Positions 40,726 through 50,406 of a stretch of DNA of 64,000 bases are shown here, in pieces (the stretch's first letter is position 1; each line of letters starts with the position of its first letter). The notes under the pieces were generated by a model. The model made no database searches and had not been told where the DNA came from. It saw only the letters and a list, made by a program, of their open reading frames with translations. This DNA comes from G963667675 sp965197565 (GTDB taxonomy: Bacteria > Chloroflexota > Dehalococcoidia > Lucifugimonadales > UBA3495), in the NCBI GenBank assembly GCA_965197565.1, contig CBDANK010000002.1, positions 372,001-436,000 on the forward strand. The letters run 5' to 3'. The position numbers were made by a program, and so were the translations under genes.

Positions 40726-43700
40726 ATGGGTTGGACTAGGGCGCTTTACTGGTTGCTGACACGGCGGCTTCGTTCTTATTGGGGCCTGTTGGCCATCACC
40801 TCGTTTGGGATCCTCGCAGCGGTAACATTGATGGCCGTCGGCGCCGTTTACTCCCGGGCCCTGGCCGAGGCCGGTATCCGCCACACCCTGGCTACTAAAG
40901 ACCCCACAGCACTGGATACCCGGGTGCTGGTGCAGCACCGGCCTCTGGGTCCGGCCGACTATCGGAAACTCCGGCGCGACATCGAGGATACAACCCAGAC
41001 ACGCCTGGGGTACATGATACGGGAAATACAACGGTTTGGCCGCACCGACTCCACTTGGCCCCTAGCCACAAGCCCCGATGTTGCGTTGCCGCCCAGAGAC
41101 TCCACTTTGGGCCGGCCCTTTTTCCTCACCGGTTTCCAGAAACACTCCCGGTTGGTGGAAGGCAAGTGGCCCCAGATTGCGCCGGCACGCAGTAGCAAGG
41201 GTTTAGAGATGGAGGCGGTGGTGGGTGCGCAGTCGGCGGCCAGCTTGGGATTGGAAACGGGCTCCCGGGTGTCCGTTTTCCCCTTTGGTTCCGATCCCTC
41301 GGAGCGAATCGTGCTGACCTTGGTGGGACTGGTAGAGGCCATTGACCCGGTGGAAGAGTTCTGGTTGAACGATACAGGCTACTTCAGGCTACGGGAGGTT
41401 GGCGGACAGGCATTGCTGCCCATCTACTTGCGTGAACAGGACTTCTTTGATGGCATCGGCGCACAATATCCAACTTTGGCGGGAGATTTTGGGTGGCTCC
41501 TCTATGCCGACACCGGTTTCGTGACCGCCTCCAACGCGGACTCCACCAAGGAAGCCGTAATCGGCTTGGAAACGGATATCAATAAGCGTTTCCCCCGTTC
41601 TCAGGTTTTTACCGGGTTGGACAACGCCGTGGCCGAATACCAGAGGGAGCTAACCCTGGCCAAGGTGCCCATCTACCTGTTCTTGGGCTTGGTGGTCCTG
41701 CTCATCATCTACTTCCTAGCCTTGATAATTGGGCTGCTATCCCGCCGCCGGGTCGAGGAAGCCAGCCTCCTAAGGGGCCGGGGCGGCAGCCTTCTTCAGG
41801 TCACCGCTATTCTGGTCGTCATAGAAGGGGTGGTTGTCCTTGTTGCTATGGCCGCTGGGCCTTTCCTTGCTTTTGCCATAGTCCGATTCTTGCTGTTGAA
41901 GACCCTGGACCCGGTGGGAGTAGGGGAGGGCGGCCTATCGCTGGGACTTTCCGGGGACATGTTCGTCATGGGGGCTGTGGGGGGCCTGGTAAGCCTGGCG
42001 GTATTGGTTGCTTTTGGCGTGGCCCGGGCGCGTATGGGCATGGTGGGGTCACTGCAACAGCGGGCGCGGCCTCCTTCCATATCCATCCTACATCGGTACT
42101 ACATCGACCTGTTGGCGCTGGCGCTGCTGGGGTTGTTGTGGTGGCAGACCAGCAGCCGTGACGGATTTATATCGCGAGACGTGGCGTCTCGAACACTAGA
42201 TGTGGACCCCAGCCTCCTCTTTGGTCCCGTCCTGGTGCTGCTGGCCGCCGCCTTCCTGGCGCTGAGGTTCTTGCCCTTGGCGGTGCGGTTCTCGGCCTGG
42301 GCAATTAACCGGGCAAGCCCGCCATGGGCGGCTTTTTCCTTGGTGCGCTTGGCCCGAGACCCTCTACCCCATAGCGCCCTGCTAATCATATTGATGATGG
42401 CCGCGGCCCTGGGTGTCTTTGGAGCCAGCTTCCAATCAACCCTAGCGCAAAGTCAAGAGGAACAAGCCCTTTACAGCGTCGGTGGGGACCTGGTGCTGAG
42501 GGGCGCCCGTTTTCCCCGCGCCGACCAAGAGACCGCAGCGACGACGCCTGGGATCCAAGCCGCCAGTCCCTTATCTCGGGACACCGTGACTCTGCTGGAC
42601 GGCATACCCGGCGCGAAGGCGACCCTGGTCAGCTTCGACTCCAACACCATATCGGAAGCTTCCTGGTTCAGGGATGACTTTTCCGGCAAGAGTCTTTCCG
42701 ACCTCCTGGGACCCCTGCGCGCCAACCGGTTGCCTCAGCCGGACTCCAGCCAGGGCATTGCCATTCCGTCGAACGGAGAGAGCATCGGCGTGTGGGCCAA
42801 GGCGGATGAATTGCGCTTGGGGCTGGTCCCTGAGGAGTTGAATCTGTGGGTCGGAATCCGAAACGAAGAAGGTCGATACCGCAGCCTGCTGCTGGGCGGG
42901 CTGTCCAATCCAAATTTGACCCCGCCGGAAGTGGAGGAAGTGGAGATTGAACCGCCCTCCAACCCGGTGAGGCCCGGTTGGATATACCTGGAGACAGAAT
43001 TGCCTCGGGATAGAGCGTTCGCGGGCCGTCCCCTGGCGTTGGTGTCCGTTTTCATTACCAGGAAGTCCATTGGAGCGCTCAGTACCGGCAGCATTGGCTT
43101 GGACAATGTGACCATCAAAGGGTCCGGTATTCCACCTCCGGGTGTTGTCATTGAAGACTACGATACAGTTAGCAACTGGGAACTCTTACCCCATGAAGCG
43201 GACAAGGCGGACACTCTGGATTACACGCGCGATGGCATAAGGCCAGGCAGCGCCAGCCTCAGATTATCGTGGCGAGAACCCTTGAGTGAGGATGCCAGAG
43301 GTGTTTTCCTGCCCCTGAGACCCTATCCCCTGCCCGCTATCGGCAGCCCATCGTTTAACATCGGGCAATTGGTACACTTTAGAGACGGCAAACAGGTATT
43401 GCCTGTGGTAATCCGGGACGTGACCAACTTTTTCCCTACGCTGAACCCTAGGTCTGAGCTTTTCCTTTTGGTGGACCGGCAAGATTACCGTCAACTCTTG
43501 CAGTATCTTCCTCAAGGAAACTTCAAAACTCCGCAGGAGTTGTGGCTTTCCACCAGACAGGGAACGGACCGCCAGGAAGTAAAACTGGCTCTCAGGAACC
43601 GGTTGACCGGCTTCGTATCGATACGGGACCGGGCAGACGTAGTGGAACTGGCCCGGCGAAACCCATTGGCGGGAGGCGGCTGGAACGGCCTTACGATCCT

Positions 43701-44100
43701 GGCCATATCGGCCATCGCCATAGCGGTAGTGCTGACACTGGCGGTACACGGAGCGGTTGCTGTCCACTCCGGCCGGGTGGACCTGACTGTGGCTAGGACT
43801 TTGGGATTCTCCAGATTTCAAATCTTCCTGTCCCTGGCCTTAGAACGCTTGCTGGTGGCTGCGTTGGGAATTGGCGCCGGGAGCGTCATCGGTGTTTGGC
43901 TCGGCCGCTGGGTCTTAGGGTTCGTGGACATTACTCCCAGAGGAACCCCGGTGATTCCTCCCATGGTGGTCCATTTCGAAGAGTGGTTGATTGGTCTACT
44001 ATTGGCTGCCCTGGCCGCAGCCGTCCTCGGTTCAATTATCCTTACTGATTTTTGGGTCCGAAAGCTAAGAGTTCCCGATGTGCTACGGCTGGGCGAGTAG
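40726..44100 (+). CDS. giant FtsX-type ABC permease 1
   Basis: An 1124-residue inner-membrane permease of the FtsX/LolC superfamily. One N-terminal helix (LLAITSFGILAAVTLMAVGAV) and a periplasmic domain of about 280 residues are followed by helices (VPIYLFLGLVVLLIIYFLALIIG and others). A cytoplasmic/periplasmic core with further helices (ALLIILMMAAALGVFGAS), a second large periplasmic domain, and a final triplet of helices (LTILAISAIAIAVVLTLAVHGAVAV onwards) complete the fold. Two such halves in one chain account for the size, above the usual 400-850. Start ATG 40726. The next gene is 21 bp downstream and similar. Substrate unknown; likely export of lipids, lipoproteins or peptides. Confidence 0.9.
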   Translation: MGWTRALYWLLTRRLRSYWGLLAITSFGILAAVTLMAVGAVYSRALAEAGIRHTLATKDPTALDTRVLVQHRPLGPADYRKLRRDIEDTTQTRLGYMIREIQRFGRTDSTWPLATSPDVALPPRDSTLGRPFFLTGFQKHSRLVEGKWPQIAPARSSKGLEMEAVVGAQSAASLGLETGSRVSVFPFGSDPSERIVLTLVGLVEAIDPVEEFWLNDTGYFRLREVGGQALLPIYLREQDFFDGIGAQYPTLAGDFGWLLYADTGFVTASNADSTKEAVIGLETDINKRFPRSQVFTGLDNAVAEYQRELTLAKVPIYLFLGLVVLLIIYFLALIIGLLSRRRVEEASLLRGRGGSLLQVTAILVVIEGVVVLVAMAAGPFLAFAIVRFLLLKTLDPVGVGEGGLSLGLSGDMFVMGAVGGLVSLAVLVAFGVARARMGMVGSLQQRARPPSISILHRYYIDLLALALLGLLWWQTSSRDGFISRDVASRTLDVDPSLLFGPVLVLLAAAFLALRFLPLAVRFSAWAINRASPPWAAFSLVRLARDPLPHSALLIILMMAAALGVFGASFQSTLAQSQEEQALYSVGGDLVLRGARFPRADQETAATTPGIQAASPLSRDTVTLLDGIPGAKATLVSFDSNTISEASWFRDDFSGKSLSDLLGPLRANRLPQPDSSQGIAIPSNGESIGVWAKADELRLGLVPEELNLWVGIRNEEGRYRSLLLGGLSNPNLTPPEVEEVEIEPPSNPVRPGWIYLETELPRDRAFAGRPLALVSVFITRKSIGALSTGSIGLDNVTIKGSGIPPPGVVIEDYDTVSNWELLPHEADKADTLDYTRDGIRPGSASLRLSWREPLSEDARGVFLPLRPYPLPAIGSPSFNIGQLVHFRDGKQVLPVVIRDVTNFFPTLNPRSELFLLVDRQDYRQLLQYLPQGNFKTPQELWLSTRQGTDRQEVKLALRNRLTGFVSIRDRADVVELARRNPLAGGGWNGLTILAISAIAIAVVLTLAVHGAVAVHSGRVDLTVARTLGFSRFQIFLSLALERLLVAALGIGAGSVIGVWLGRWVLGFVDITPRGTPVIPPMVVHFEEWLIGLLLAALAAAVLGSIILTDFWVRKLRVPDVLRLGE

Positions 44101-44121
44101 GGTCCATATACCCAGGGCTGG

Positions 44122-47100
44122 ATGTCGCTGTTACGACTAGCATACGTTTTGGCGGTGCGGAGGACCATCTCCAACTGGAGACTGGAGATGGCTCTTTTGA
44201 TCGGAATCGTCCTAGCGGTGGCCTTGATGTCCAGCGGCGTTATTTTCGCCAATATGCTGGCCGAGGCGGCACTGGCTCACACCTTGAAACAGGCCGAAGC
44301 CGAAGAAATCAATATCCGGGTGCGCTCCTTCATCGGAAGGGAGGCCCCACTCACGCCGGCCGGACGGCGCGACGCCTATCAGGCCCGATTGGATTTCGTT
44401 GAACAGCGGGTGGCGTCGCCGCTTCGGCCCTACCTCCGGGAACAGGCCCACATCTTCGAAACCTCCACCTTCTTTTTCCGGGGGCGCCCGCAACTGGAAT
44501 TGGAAGACGACCGCCGCCCCAGAGGAGCCGTCCGGTATATTCAAGGCCTATGGCCCGACCGCGCCGAGTTGCTGCAGGGGCGTTGGCCTAATTCGGACGC
44601 CGCAGTGGGGCTTGCTCCTGCCGACAGCGAGTTGGAGGTGGCGGTGGATGCCTTTGGGGCGGAACTTCTCCAACTAAATGCCGGCGACCGATTGGAGATT
44701 TTCCCCGCCACTTTCTTTACCGACCCGCCGGTAATGCAGGCCCGGATAGTGGGTGTTTTTCGGAAAGCCGATCCCGATGACCAGTTCTGGAACGGCACTG
44801 CTCGGGACTTCAGTTTTCAAGATGACCGATGGACCATGGTCCCTCTATTTACGACCTCAGACGCTCTGCTAAACCAGGTGGTCCCCCTGTATCCGCCGTC
44901 CCTTCTGGATACGACCTGGATTTTCCACGTGGACCGCGGAAGCATCCGAGTTGATGACGTGGATACTCTGCAGCGTCTCAGCCGGGCCTTGGAACGAGAT
45001 GTAAGCACAAACCTCACCAATTCCAGCATTTACACGCGATTGTACCGGGTGTTGGACCAGTACGAAGACAGGATACTGCCCACGCGAATCCCATTGTTTC
45101 TTCTTCTCATTCTGGTTACGGCAATTCTCATCTACTACCTCGGCTTGGTCTCGGGGCTGATGGTCAAATCCCGGACCACGGAACTGGCCATGTTGAAAAG
45201 CCGGGGAGCAACCACTCAACAACTAGGGCTGATGGCCTTGGTGGAGGGACTGCTTCTGGCGGTTCCGGCGGTGGCCCTGGGTCCTCTACTGGCCCAGGGG
45301 GTGGTACAGCTATTGGGCAAGGTCTTTTTTGACCTGGGCGGGGGCGGTGAATTGGCTGATGTCCCCGTATCTCTTAGTGCCGAGGCGTTTCTCTTGGGTT
45401 TAGCGGCCGGAGCACTGGCCGTCATTGCTTTAACCGGGTTTACACTGCTGGCGGCCCGCCAAAGCATCGTCGAGTTCCGTCAAGAGGGCGCAAGACCCCC
45501 CAGGGTCCCTTTCGTCCAACGCTATTACTTGGACATCTTGTTGTTGGCAATAATAGGGGTACTCTGGTGGCAGACCCAAAGCGGCGATTCCTTCCTGGTA
45601 AGGTCGCTGGAAAGCGGAGACTTGGAGATTGACTACAGTCGCTTGGCCGGGCCGGTTTTGGCACTTTTGGCCGTCGGTCTCTTGGTGTTGCGCTTCTTTC
45701 CCGTATTTCTAACCTTGGCCGCCAGACTGGCTCAACCGGTGGGGTCCTCCTGGCTGGTCCATGGCCTGAGACACGTATCCAGGGACCCCATAATGCCGGG
45801 AGTGCTGGTGGTTATGCTGATGTTGGCCGCCGCTCTGGGCGTCATTGGCAGCATCTTCAGTTCGACCCTAGAGCGCAGCCAGCGGGACCAAGCCCTTTAT
45901 GCCACCGGAGCGGACCTGTATATTCAGTACAGGAGCGGCGTCACCTCACAACCCCTACTGGGCCTAGCGGAACGGGTGGACCAAGTCGATGGGGTGGAGG
46001 CGGCTGCCGAGGTACACCGCTTGAGGGGTTCTTTGTTGACCCGAGGGTTCAATACCACCAGGTTGTCGATTCTGGCCGTGGATTCGCTTAACTTTAGCCG
46101 CGTCGGTTGGTACCGAAGGGACTTCTCCGGCGGAAAGTCTTTGGAAGACCTCATCAGGCCCCTCCAGCCCGGAGAAAGCACCGGGCTCATCGCCGAAGAT
46201 GGAGTTCCCCTTCCCAAGAATGCTACGGGCTTGGCGCTCTGGGCACAGCCCGGCAAACCGGACCCTGGGCTGCAAATAATGGCGCGGCTCAAAGACTCCC
46301 AGGGACAGTACTTCGACGTTGGCCTGGGCGCTTCGGGGTTTCGCGGATGGCGGCGGCTCGAAGCTGCGCTGGTTCCGCTACCCTATTCAAGCGCCGGAGT
46401 CCGGCGCCGGGCCCCGATTGTAACTCCTCCCTACTCGCTCCAATCCTTACATGTATTCAGATTCTTCGGCCAGCGGGAACCCGGCACTCTTTTTTTGGCC
46501 GGACTGTCGGCACTCACTCCCGGAGAATCAGTGCCCATCACCGATTTTCAAGACTTGGACCAATGGCATGTAGTGGAAGACTACTCAAGACCCGGTGTAA
46601 GCCACTACGCCCTGGAGCCCAGCGAGTTGACGGCCCCCGAAGGAAGCGGCGGGTCGGCCGTATTTAGCTGGGTGCCGGGCGGGGCGGGACTCCGCGGGAT
46701 TCGGCCCGGCCGGCCGGAGCAACTGCTGCCGGCAGTGGTCAGCAAATCTCTACTGGAGCACGCCGAAGCCAAGCTGGGGGACACTCTAAACATAGGTTTG
46801 TCCAACTACACTTTGGCCCTAAAGGCAGTAGCGGTCGCCGACTATTTTCCTACCCTTGACCCCGAGGAGCGGCCCTTCGCGGTAGTAGACCTGAAATCCT
46901 TCAATGAGATTTCCAATCTGCACAGCCTCAGGTTGGTTGGCGGCTCCAATGAGCTATGGGCCGGCCTGGGAGAGGCAAACGATAACGTGGACGCCGTCGC
47001 CAGAGCATTGTCTGCTCCGGGATTGAGCTTAAAGGAACCAATATTGGCCTCGGAGATGGTAGCGCAGCGCCTCGATCAACCCTTGGTCAATGCTGGCTGG

Positions 47101-47520
47101 GGAGGACTGCTGGTCTTGGTGTTTTTGGTGTTGGTCCTAGCCAGCGCCTCGGGTGTCATGCTATTTTCCTATATAGACACCCGGCAGCGGCGGACCGAAT
47201 TTGCTTTACTGCGCACCTTGGGGTCATCTACCAGGCAGCTTTACCGTGTCGTATGGTTCAGCGTCCTCCTAGTGATAGCTTCTGGTATCGGCCTAGGGAG
47301 TTGGGTAGGATACCAGATCGGGGTTGGACTCTTGCCTTTGATGGAAGTGGCGGAGGAAGGCGCTCGTGTGGTCCCGCCCATGGTCCTTCGCACCAATTGG
47401 ACCACGTTGCTGGTCACATACCTGACTTTGATCGGTGTTACCATTGTGACGGTGGCCTGGCTGACCTGGTATTCCGCCAAGATAGAAGTCCAACGAGCAT
47501 TACGGGTCGGCGAGGCGTAA
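44122..47520 (+). CDS. giant FtsX-type ABC permease 2
   Basis: An 1132-residue paralogue of the preceding protein with the same arrangement: N-terminal helix (LIGIVLAVALMSSGVIFA), large periplasmic domain, a cluster of helices (FLLLILVTAILIYYLGLVSG; SFLV..LVVMLMLAAALGVIGS), second periplasmic domain and a C-terminal set (LLVLVFLVLVLASASGVMLFSYI; SVLLVIASGIGLGSWVGY; LLVTYLTLIGVTIVTVAWL). Together with permease 1 it would form a heterodimeric transporter core, driven by the two ATPases downstream (47840, 48756). Internal sequence resemblance between the two is clear in NPIMPG/PLPHSALL-type segments. Confidence 0.9.
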   Translation: MSLLRLAYVLAVRRTISNWRLEMALLIGIVLAVALMSSGVIFANMLAEAALAHTLKQAEAEEINIRVRSFIGREAPLTPAGRRDAYQARLDFVEQRVASPLRPYLREQAHIFETSTFFFRGRPQLELEDDRRPRGAVRYIQGLWPDRAELLQGRWPNSDAAVGLAPADSELEVAVDAFGAELLQLNAGDRLEIFPATFFTDPPVMQARIVGVFRKADPDDQFWNGTARDFSFQDDRWTMVPLFTTSDALLNQVVPLYPPSLLDTTWIFHVDRGSIRVDDVDTLQRLSRALERDVSTNLTNSSIYTRLYRVLDQYEDRILPTRIPLFLLLILVTAILIYYLGLVSGLMVKSRTTELAMLKSRGATTQQLGLMALVEGLLLAVPAVALGPLLAQGVVQLLGKVFFDLGGGGELADVPVSLSAEAFLLGLAAGALAVIALTGFTLLAARQSIVEFRQEGARPPRVPFVQRYYLDILLLAIIGVLWWQTQSGDSFLVRSLESGDLEIDYSRLAGPVLALLAVGLLVLRFFPVFLTLAARLAQPVGSSWLVHGLRHVSRDPIMPGVLVVMLMLAAALGVIGSIFSSTLERSQRDQALYATGADLYIQYRSGVTSQPLLGLAERVDQVDGVEAAAEVHRLRGSLLTRGFNTTRLSILAVDSLNFSRVGWYRRDFSGGKSLEDLIRPLQPGESTGLIAEDGVPLPKNATGLALWAQPGKPDPGLQIMARLKDSQGQYFDVGLGASGFRGWRRLEAALVPLPYSSAGVRRRAPIVTPPYSLQSLHVFRFFGQREPGTLFLAGLSALTPGESVPITDFQDLDQWHVVEDYSRPGVSHYALEPSELTAPEGSGGSAVFSWVPGGAGLRGIRPGRPEQLLPAVVSKSLLEHAEAKLGDTLNIGLSNYTLALKAVAVADYFPTLDPEERPFAVVDLKSFNEISNLHSLRLVGGSNELWAGLGEANDNVDAVARALSAPGLSLKEPILASEMVAQRLDQPLVNAGWGGLLVLVFLVLVLASASGVMLFSYIDTRQRRTEFALLRTLGSSTRQLYRVVWFSVLLVIASGIGLGSWVGYQIGVGLLPLMEVAEEGARVVPPMVLRTNWTTLLVTYLTLIGVTIVTVAWLTWYSAKIEVQRALRVGEA

Positions 47521-47839
47521 CCAGCGCTCAGATTCCCGCCCGCCGTCAACGGGGGAAGGCTTCTTGGAGAATAGAAGCCCCGGCCATAAAATACCAGGTA
47601 AAGAATAGACTAGGCGCCAAGACTATCGAGACGAGGCGTAAGTGTACAGACTGATGGGGTGACTCACCTCCGTCGTCCCGGCGCAGGCCGGGACCCAGGA
47701 AAACCAAGCTGCGGAAAGCCTTGAATCCGTAGCTGGCCCCTAGCGAGGACTTCCTGGACTCCGGCCTTCGCCGGAGTGACGAGTTCGGAGGGCCAGAATA
47801 ATCCCCTCAACTCTGAACACTTACGACGAGGCAGCTACT
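47521..47839. repeat. intergenic region with REP-like repeats (R1)
   Basis: No gene. A REP-type pair at 47672-47782: gtcccggcgcaggccgggac and ctccggccttcgccggag, with unique spacer between. It sits between the second permease and the first ATPase gene, so the operon may be interrupted by this 320-bp spacer or transcribed through it. Confidence 0.65.
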
Positions 47840-48790
47840 GTGGCATGGTCGAAAGAGATCCAGGCAGGGCATGAAGTGGAAAGAAGCGGCGCGGCAGCGC
47901 CTTATATCGAGTGTCATGACTTGTTCAAGATATACAAAAGAGCGGAATTGGAGGTGGTGGCTCTGCGTGGTGTCGACCTGGAAGTCCAGTCCGGCGAGCT
48001 GATAGCGGTCATTGGGGCCAGCGGCAGCGGGAAGAGCACCTTGCTTAACATACTGGCCGGCTTGGACCGGCCGTCGGCGGGTCAAGTACGAGTGGGCTCT
48101 AGAGACTTGCTCAACATCTCCGACCGCGATCTGGTAATCTATCGAAGGCTGGAGGTGGGCTTTGTTTGGCAGGCTACATCACGCAACCTAATGCCTTATC
48201 TAAATGTCCGAGACAACCTGGAGTTGCCTATGGCAATGGCCGGGGTCAAATCGAGCGTCCGCAGAGATTGGACCATGGAGTTATTGGTCTCTCTGGACTT
48301 GGATGACAAGGCAGGCCGCCTGCCCCACCAGCTATCGGGAGGCGAACAACAACGTGTCGCCATCGGTGTCGCCTTGGCCAACAAGCCGCCGCTTATCCTA
48401 GCCGACGAGCCAACCGGTGAATTGGATACAGAGAGCGCCGGTCAGGTGTTTGAGTTGCTGCGGGGGCTGAACCGGAACTACCAAGTCACGGTGATGATTG
48501 TCACCCACTACCCCGGTGTGGCCCAGTATGTGGACCGGGTGGTGCATATACGCGACGGGCGCGTCAGTTCGGAAAGTTTTGCCAGGCCCACTTTCCAGCG
48601 GCCGGGTGATTTGGTGGAGGAGGAGTACTTGGTCGTAGACCGAGCGGGCCGTCTCCAATTGCCCGAGGAGTACGCGGAAAAGTTCCGCCAAGGCAGACTG
48701 GTCAAGGCAGAGGCAGAAGGCGATCAAGTGACCATCAAGCCTGTAAAGGGCTTGGTTGAGCCGGGAGACCACGGCGGGGCCGACCGATGA
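47840..48790 (+). CDS. ABC ATPase with C-terminal AbrB-like segment
   Basis: A 316-residue MacB/LolD-type ATPase, starting at GTG 47840. Motifs: Walker A GASGSGKST, Q-loop QATSRNLMPYLNV, signature LSGGEQQRVAIG, Walker B LILADEPTGELD and switch His in VTHYP. After about residue 265 it adds EEEYLVVDRAGRLQLPEEYAEKFRQGRLVKAEAEGDQVTIKPV, which resembles a SpoVT/AbrB swapped-hairpin, unusual for this family. It overlaps the next ATPase by 35 bp. Energises the FtsX permeases. Confidence 0.92.
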   Translation: MAWSKEIQAGHEVERSGAAAPYIECHDLFKIYKRAELEVVALRGVDLEVQSGELIAVIGASGSGKSTLLNILAGLDRPSAGQVRVGSRDLLNISDRDLVIYRRLEVGFVWQATSRNLMPYLNVRDNLELPMAMAGVKSSVRRDWTMELLVSLDLDDKAGRLPHQLSGGEQQRVAIGVALANKPPLILADEPTGELDTESAGQVFELLRGLNRNYQVTVMIVTHYPGVAQYVDRVVHIRDGRVSSESFARPTFQRPGDLVEEEYLVVDRAGRLQLPEEYAEKFRQGRLVKAEAEGDQVTIKPVKGLVEPGDHGGADR

Positions 48791-49550
48791 TGCAGCCGGC
48801 GGCGTGAGGTTGACCCAGGTGACGCGAACAAGCATCCATTTCGTTCCGGAAACACCGGGTCCGGCCGGCGCGCCCGTAATTTCATGCCAGGAATTGACCA
48901 GGGTGTTTAAAACCGGAGAAAAAACAGTCATTGCTGTGAACAACCTGACTCTAGATATACTTCCCGGAGAAATTCTCGCGGTTACAGGCCGGTCCGGCTC
49001 GGGTAAGACCACCTTGCTAAACCTTTTGTCGGGCCTAGACAGGCCCACATCGGGCAGGGTCTATTTCCAGGGCCGGGAGCTATCTACGCTCAACGAGGCC
49101 GGTCTGACCGAATTGCGGCGGCATAAAATCGGCTTCGTGTTCCAGTCCTTTGGTCTCATGCCCCTGTTGTCGGCCCAAGAAAACGTGGAATTGCCCCTTC
49201 ACCTGGGCGGCCTGTCTTGGCGCGAGCGCCGTAGGCGGGCCCTAGAGGCGTTGGAGTTGGTTGGGCTGAGTTCCCGGGCAAGGCACCGGCCTTACGAGCT
49301 CTCCGGAGGCGAGCAGCAACGGGCGTCCATAGCCCGAGCTTTGGTCACACAGCCCGAAGTAGTGTTCGCCGACGAACCTACTGGTGAACTGGACACTACC
49401 ACCGCCCGTTCCATTGCCGAGATTCTCCAGGGCATTGCCATGAAACGAGGGACTACCGTCTTGGTAGCTACTCATGACCCCATCATGGCAGGGGTCTGCA
49501 GCCGAAATCTGAATCTGGTTGACGGGGCATTGGCTTATGAAAAAGAATGA
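48756..49550 (+). CDS. ABC ATPase, second subunit
   Basis: A 264-residue MacB/LolD-type ATPase: GRSGSGKTT (Walker A), QSFGLMPLLSAQENVELPL (Q-loop), LSGGEQQRASIARAL (signature), VVFADEPTGELD (Walker B) and ATHDP (switch). The start at TTG 48756 lies within the preceding gene; a GTG about 16 codons in is an alternative. Paired with the previous ATPase, it should form a heterodimer for the two permeases. Confidence 0.9.
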   Translation: MSRETTAGPTDDAAGGVRLTQVTRTSIHFVPETPGPAGAPVISCQELTRVFKTGEKTVIAVNNLTLDILPGEILAVTGRSGSGKTTLLNLLSGLDRPTSGRVYFQGRELSTLNEAGLTELRRHKIGFVFQSFGLMPLLSAQENVELPLHLGGLSWRERRRRALEALELVGLSSRARHRPYELSGGEQQRASIARALVTQPEVVFADEPTGELDTTTARSIAEILQGIAMKRGTTVLVATHDPIMAGVCSRNLNLVDGALAYEKE

Positions 49551-49632
49551 CCATTACGCCAATTTTGCGCAAAACTTGAGAAGTTGACGGCCCTTATAGG
49601 ACATAAGGTTCAGCGGGTTAGGCGGTCGTAGC

Positions 49633-50406
49633 TTGTCTCTATTGGAAGTCGAAGACCTTTCAATTCGCTTTGGAGGCATCTTGGCCCTTGACGGGGTCGG
49701 CTTCTCTGTCGAAAAGGGGGAGATACTCTCGATCATTGGACCCAACGGCGCCGGCAAGACCACGGTCTTTAACTGCATCACCCGCATCTACAATCCCTTG
49801 AAGGGATCCATCCGGCTTATGGGCCAAGACATTCTTCGGATGCGGCCCCACCAAGTCATCGCCAACGGGGTGGCCCGCACCTTTCAGAACCTGGAGTTGT
49901 TCTCCTCGATGACCGTGCTGGAGAACCTCCTGGTGGGGCAACACTCGAATATCCAGTATAACCTGCTGGATGCTGTCTTTCGCTTGCCCAAGGCCATGCG
50001 CCAGGAGCGGGAGGCTCGGTCGCAAGCGGAGGGGGCGATGGACCTCTTGGACTTGGCCCACGTTCGTGATACCCCCATTCGGTCGCTGACCTATGATGTC
50101 AAGAAGCGGGTCGAGATAGCCCGTGCTCTGGTCTCCCGGCCCCGGATGGTATTGCTGGACGAGCCGGCCGGCGGCCTCACCCACTCGCAAGTGGCCTCGC
50201 TGGCCGACACCATCCGCGGAATCCGCGACGGCCTGGGCGTGACTATACTTCTGGTGGAGCACCGCATGAGTCTGGTAATGACCGTGTCGGACCGGGTGTG
50301 CGTCCTTGATTTCGGACGGAAGATCGCCGACGGCACTCCGGCCCAAGTACGCGGCGATCCAGCAGTCATCCAGACCTACCTAGGAGCATCGGGTGCTGAA
50401 GATTAA
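49633..50406 (+). CDS. livG: LivG-type branched-chain amino-acid ABC ATPase
   Basis: A 257-residue ATPase. TTG start at 49633 (SLLEVEDLSIRFGGILALDGVGF). Walker A GPNGAGKTT, signature region LTYDVKKRVEIARAL, Walker B MVLLDEPAGGLT and VEHRMSLVMTVSDRVCVLDFG fit LivG. The classical LSGG is altered to LTYD, an oddity in this family, though the region aligns. It overlaps livF by 14 bp. Part of a five-gene importer for branched-chain amino acids, amides or aromatic acids. Confidence 0.92.
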   Translation: MSLLEVEDLSIRFGGILALDGVGFSVEKGEILSIIGPNGAGKTTVFNCITRIYNPLKGSIRLMGQDILRMRPHQVIANGVARTFQNLELFSSMTVLENLLVGQHSNIQYNLLDAVFRLPKAMRQEREARSQAEGAMDLLDLAHVRDTPIRSLTYDVKKRVEIARALVSRPRMVLLDEPAGGLTHSQVASLADTIRGIRDGLGVTILLVEHRMSLVMTVSDRVCVLDFGRKIADGTPAQVRGDPAVIQTYLGASGAED

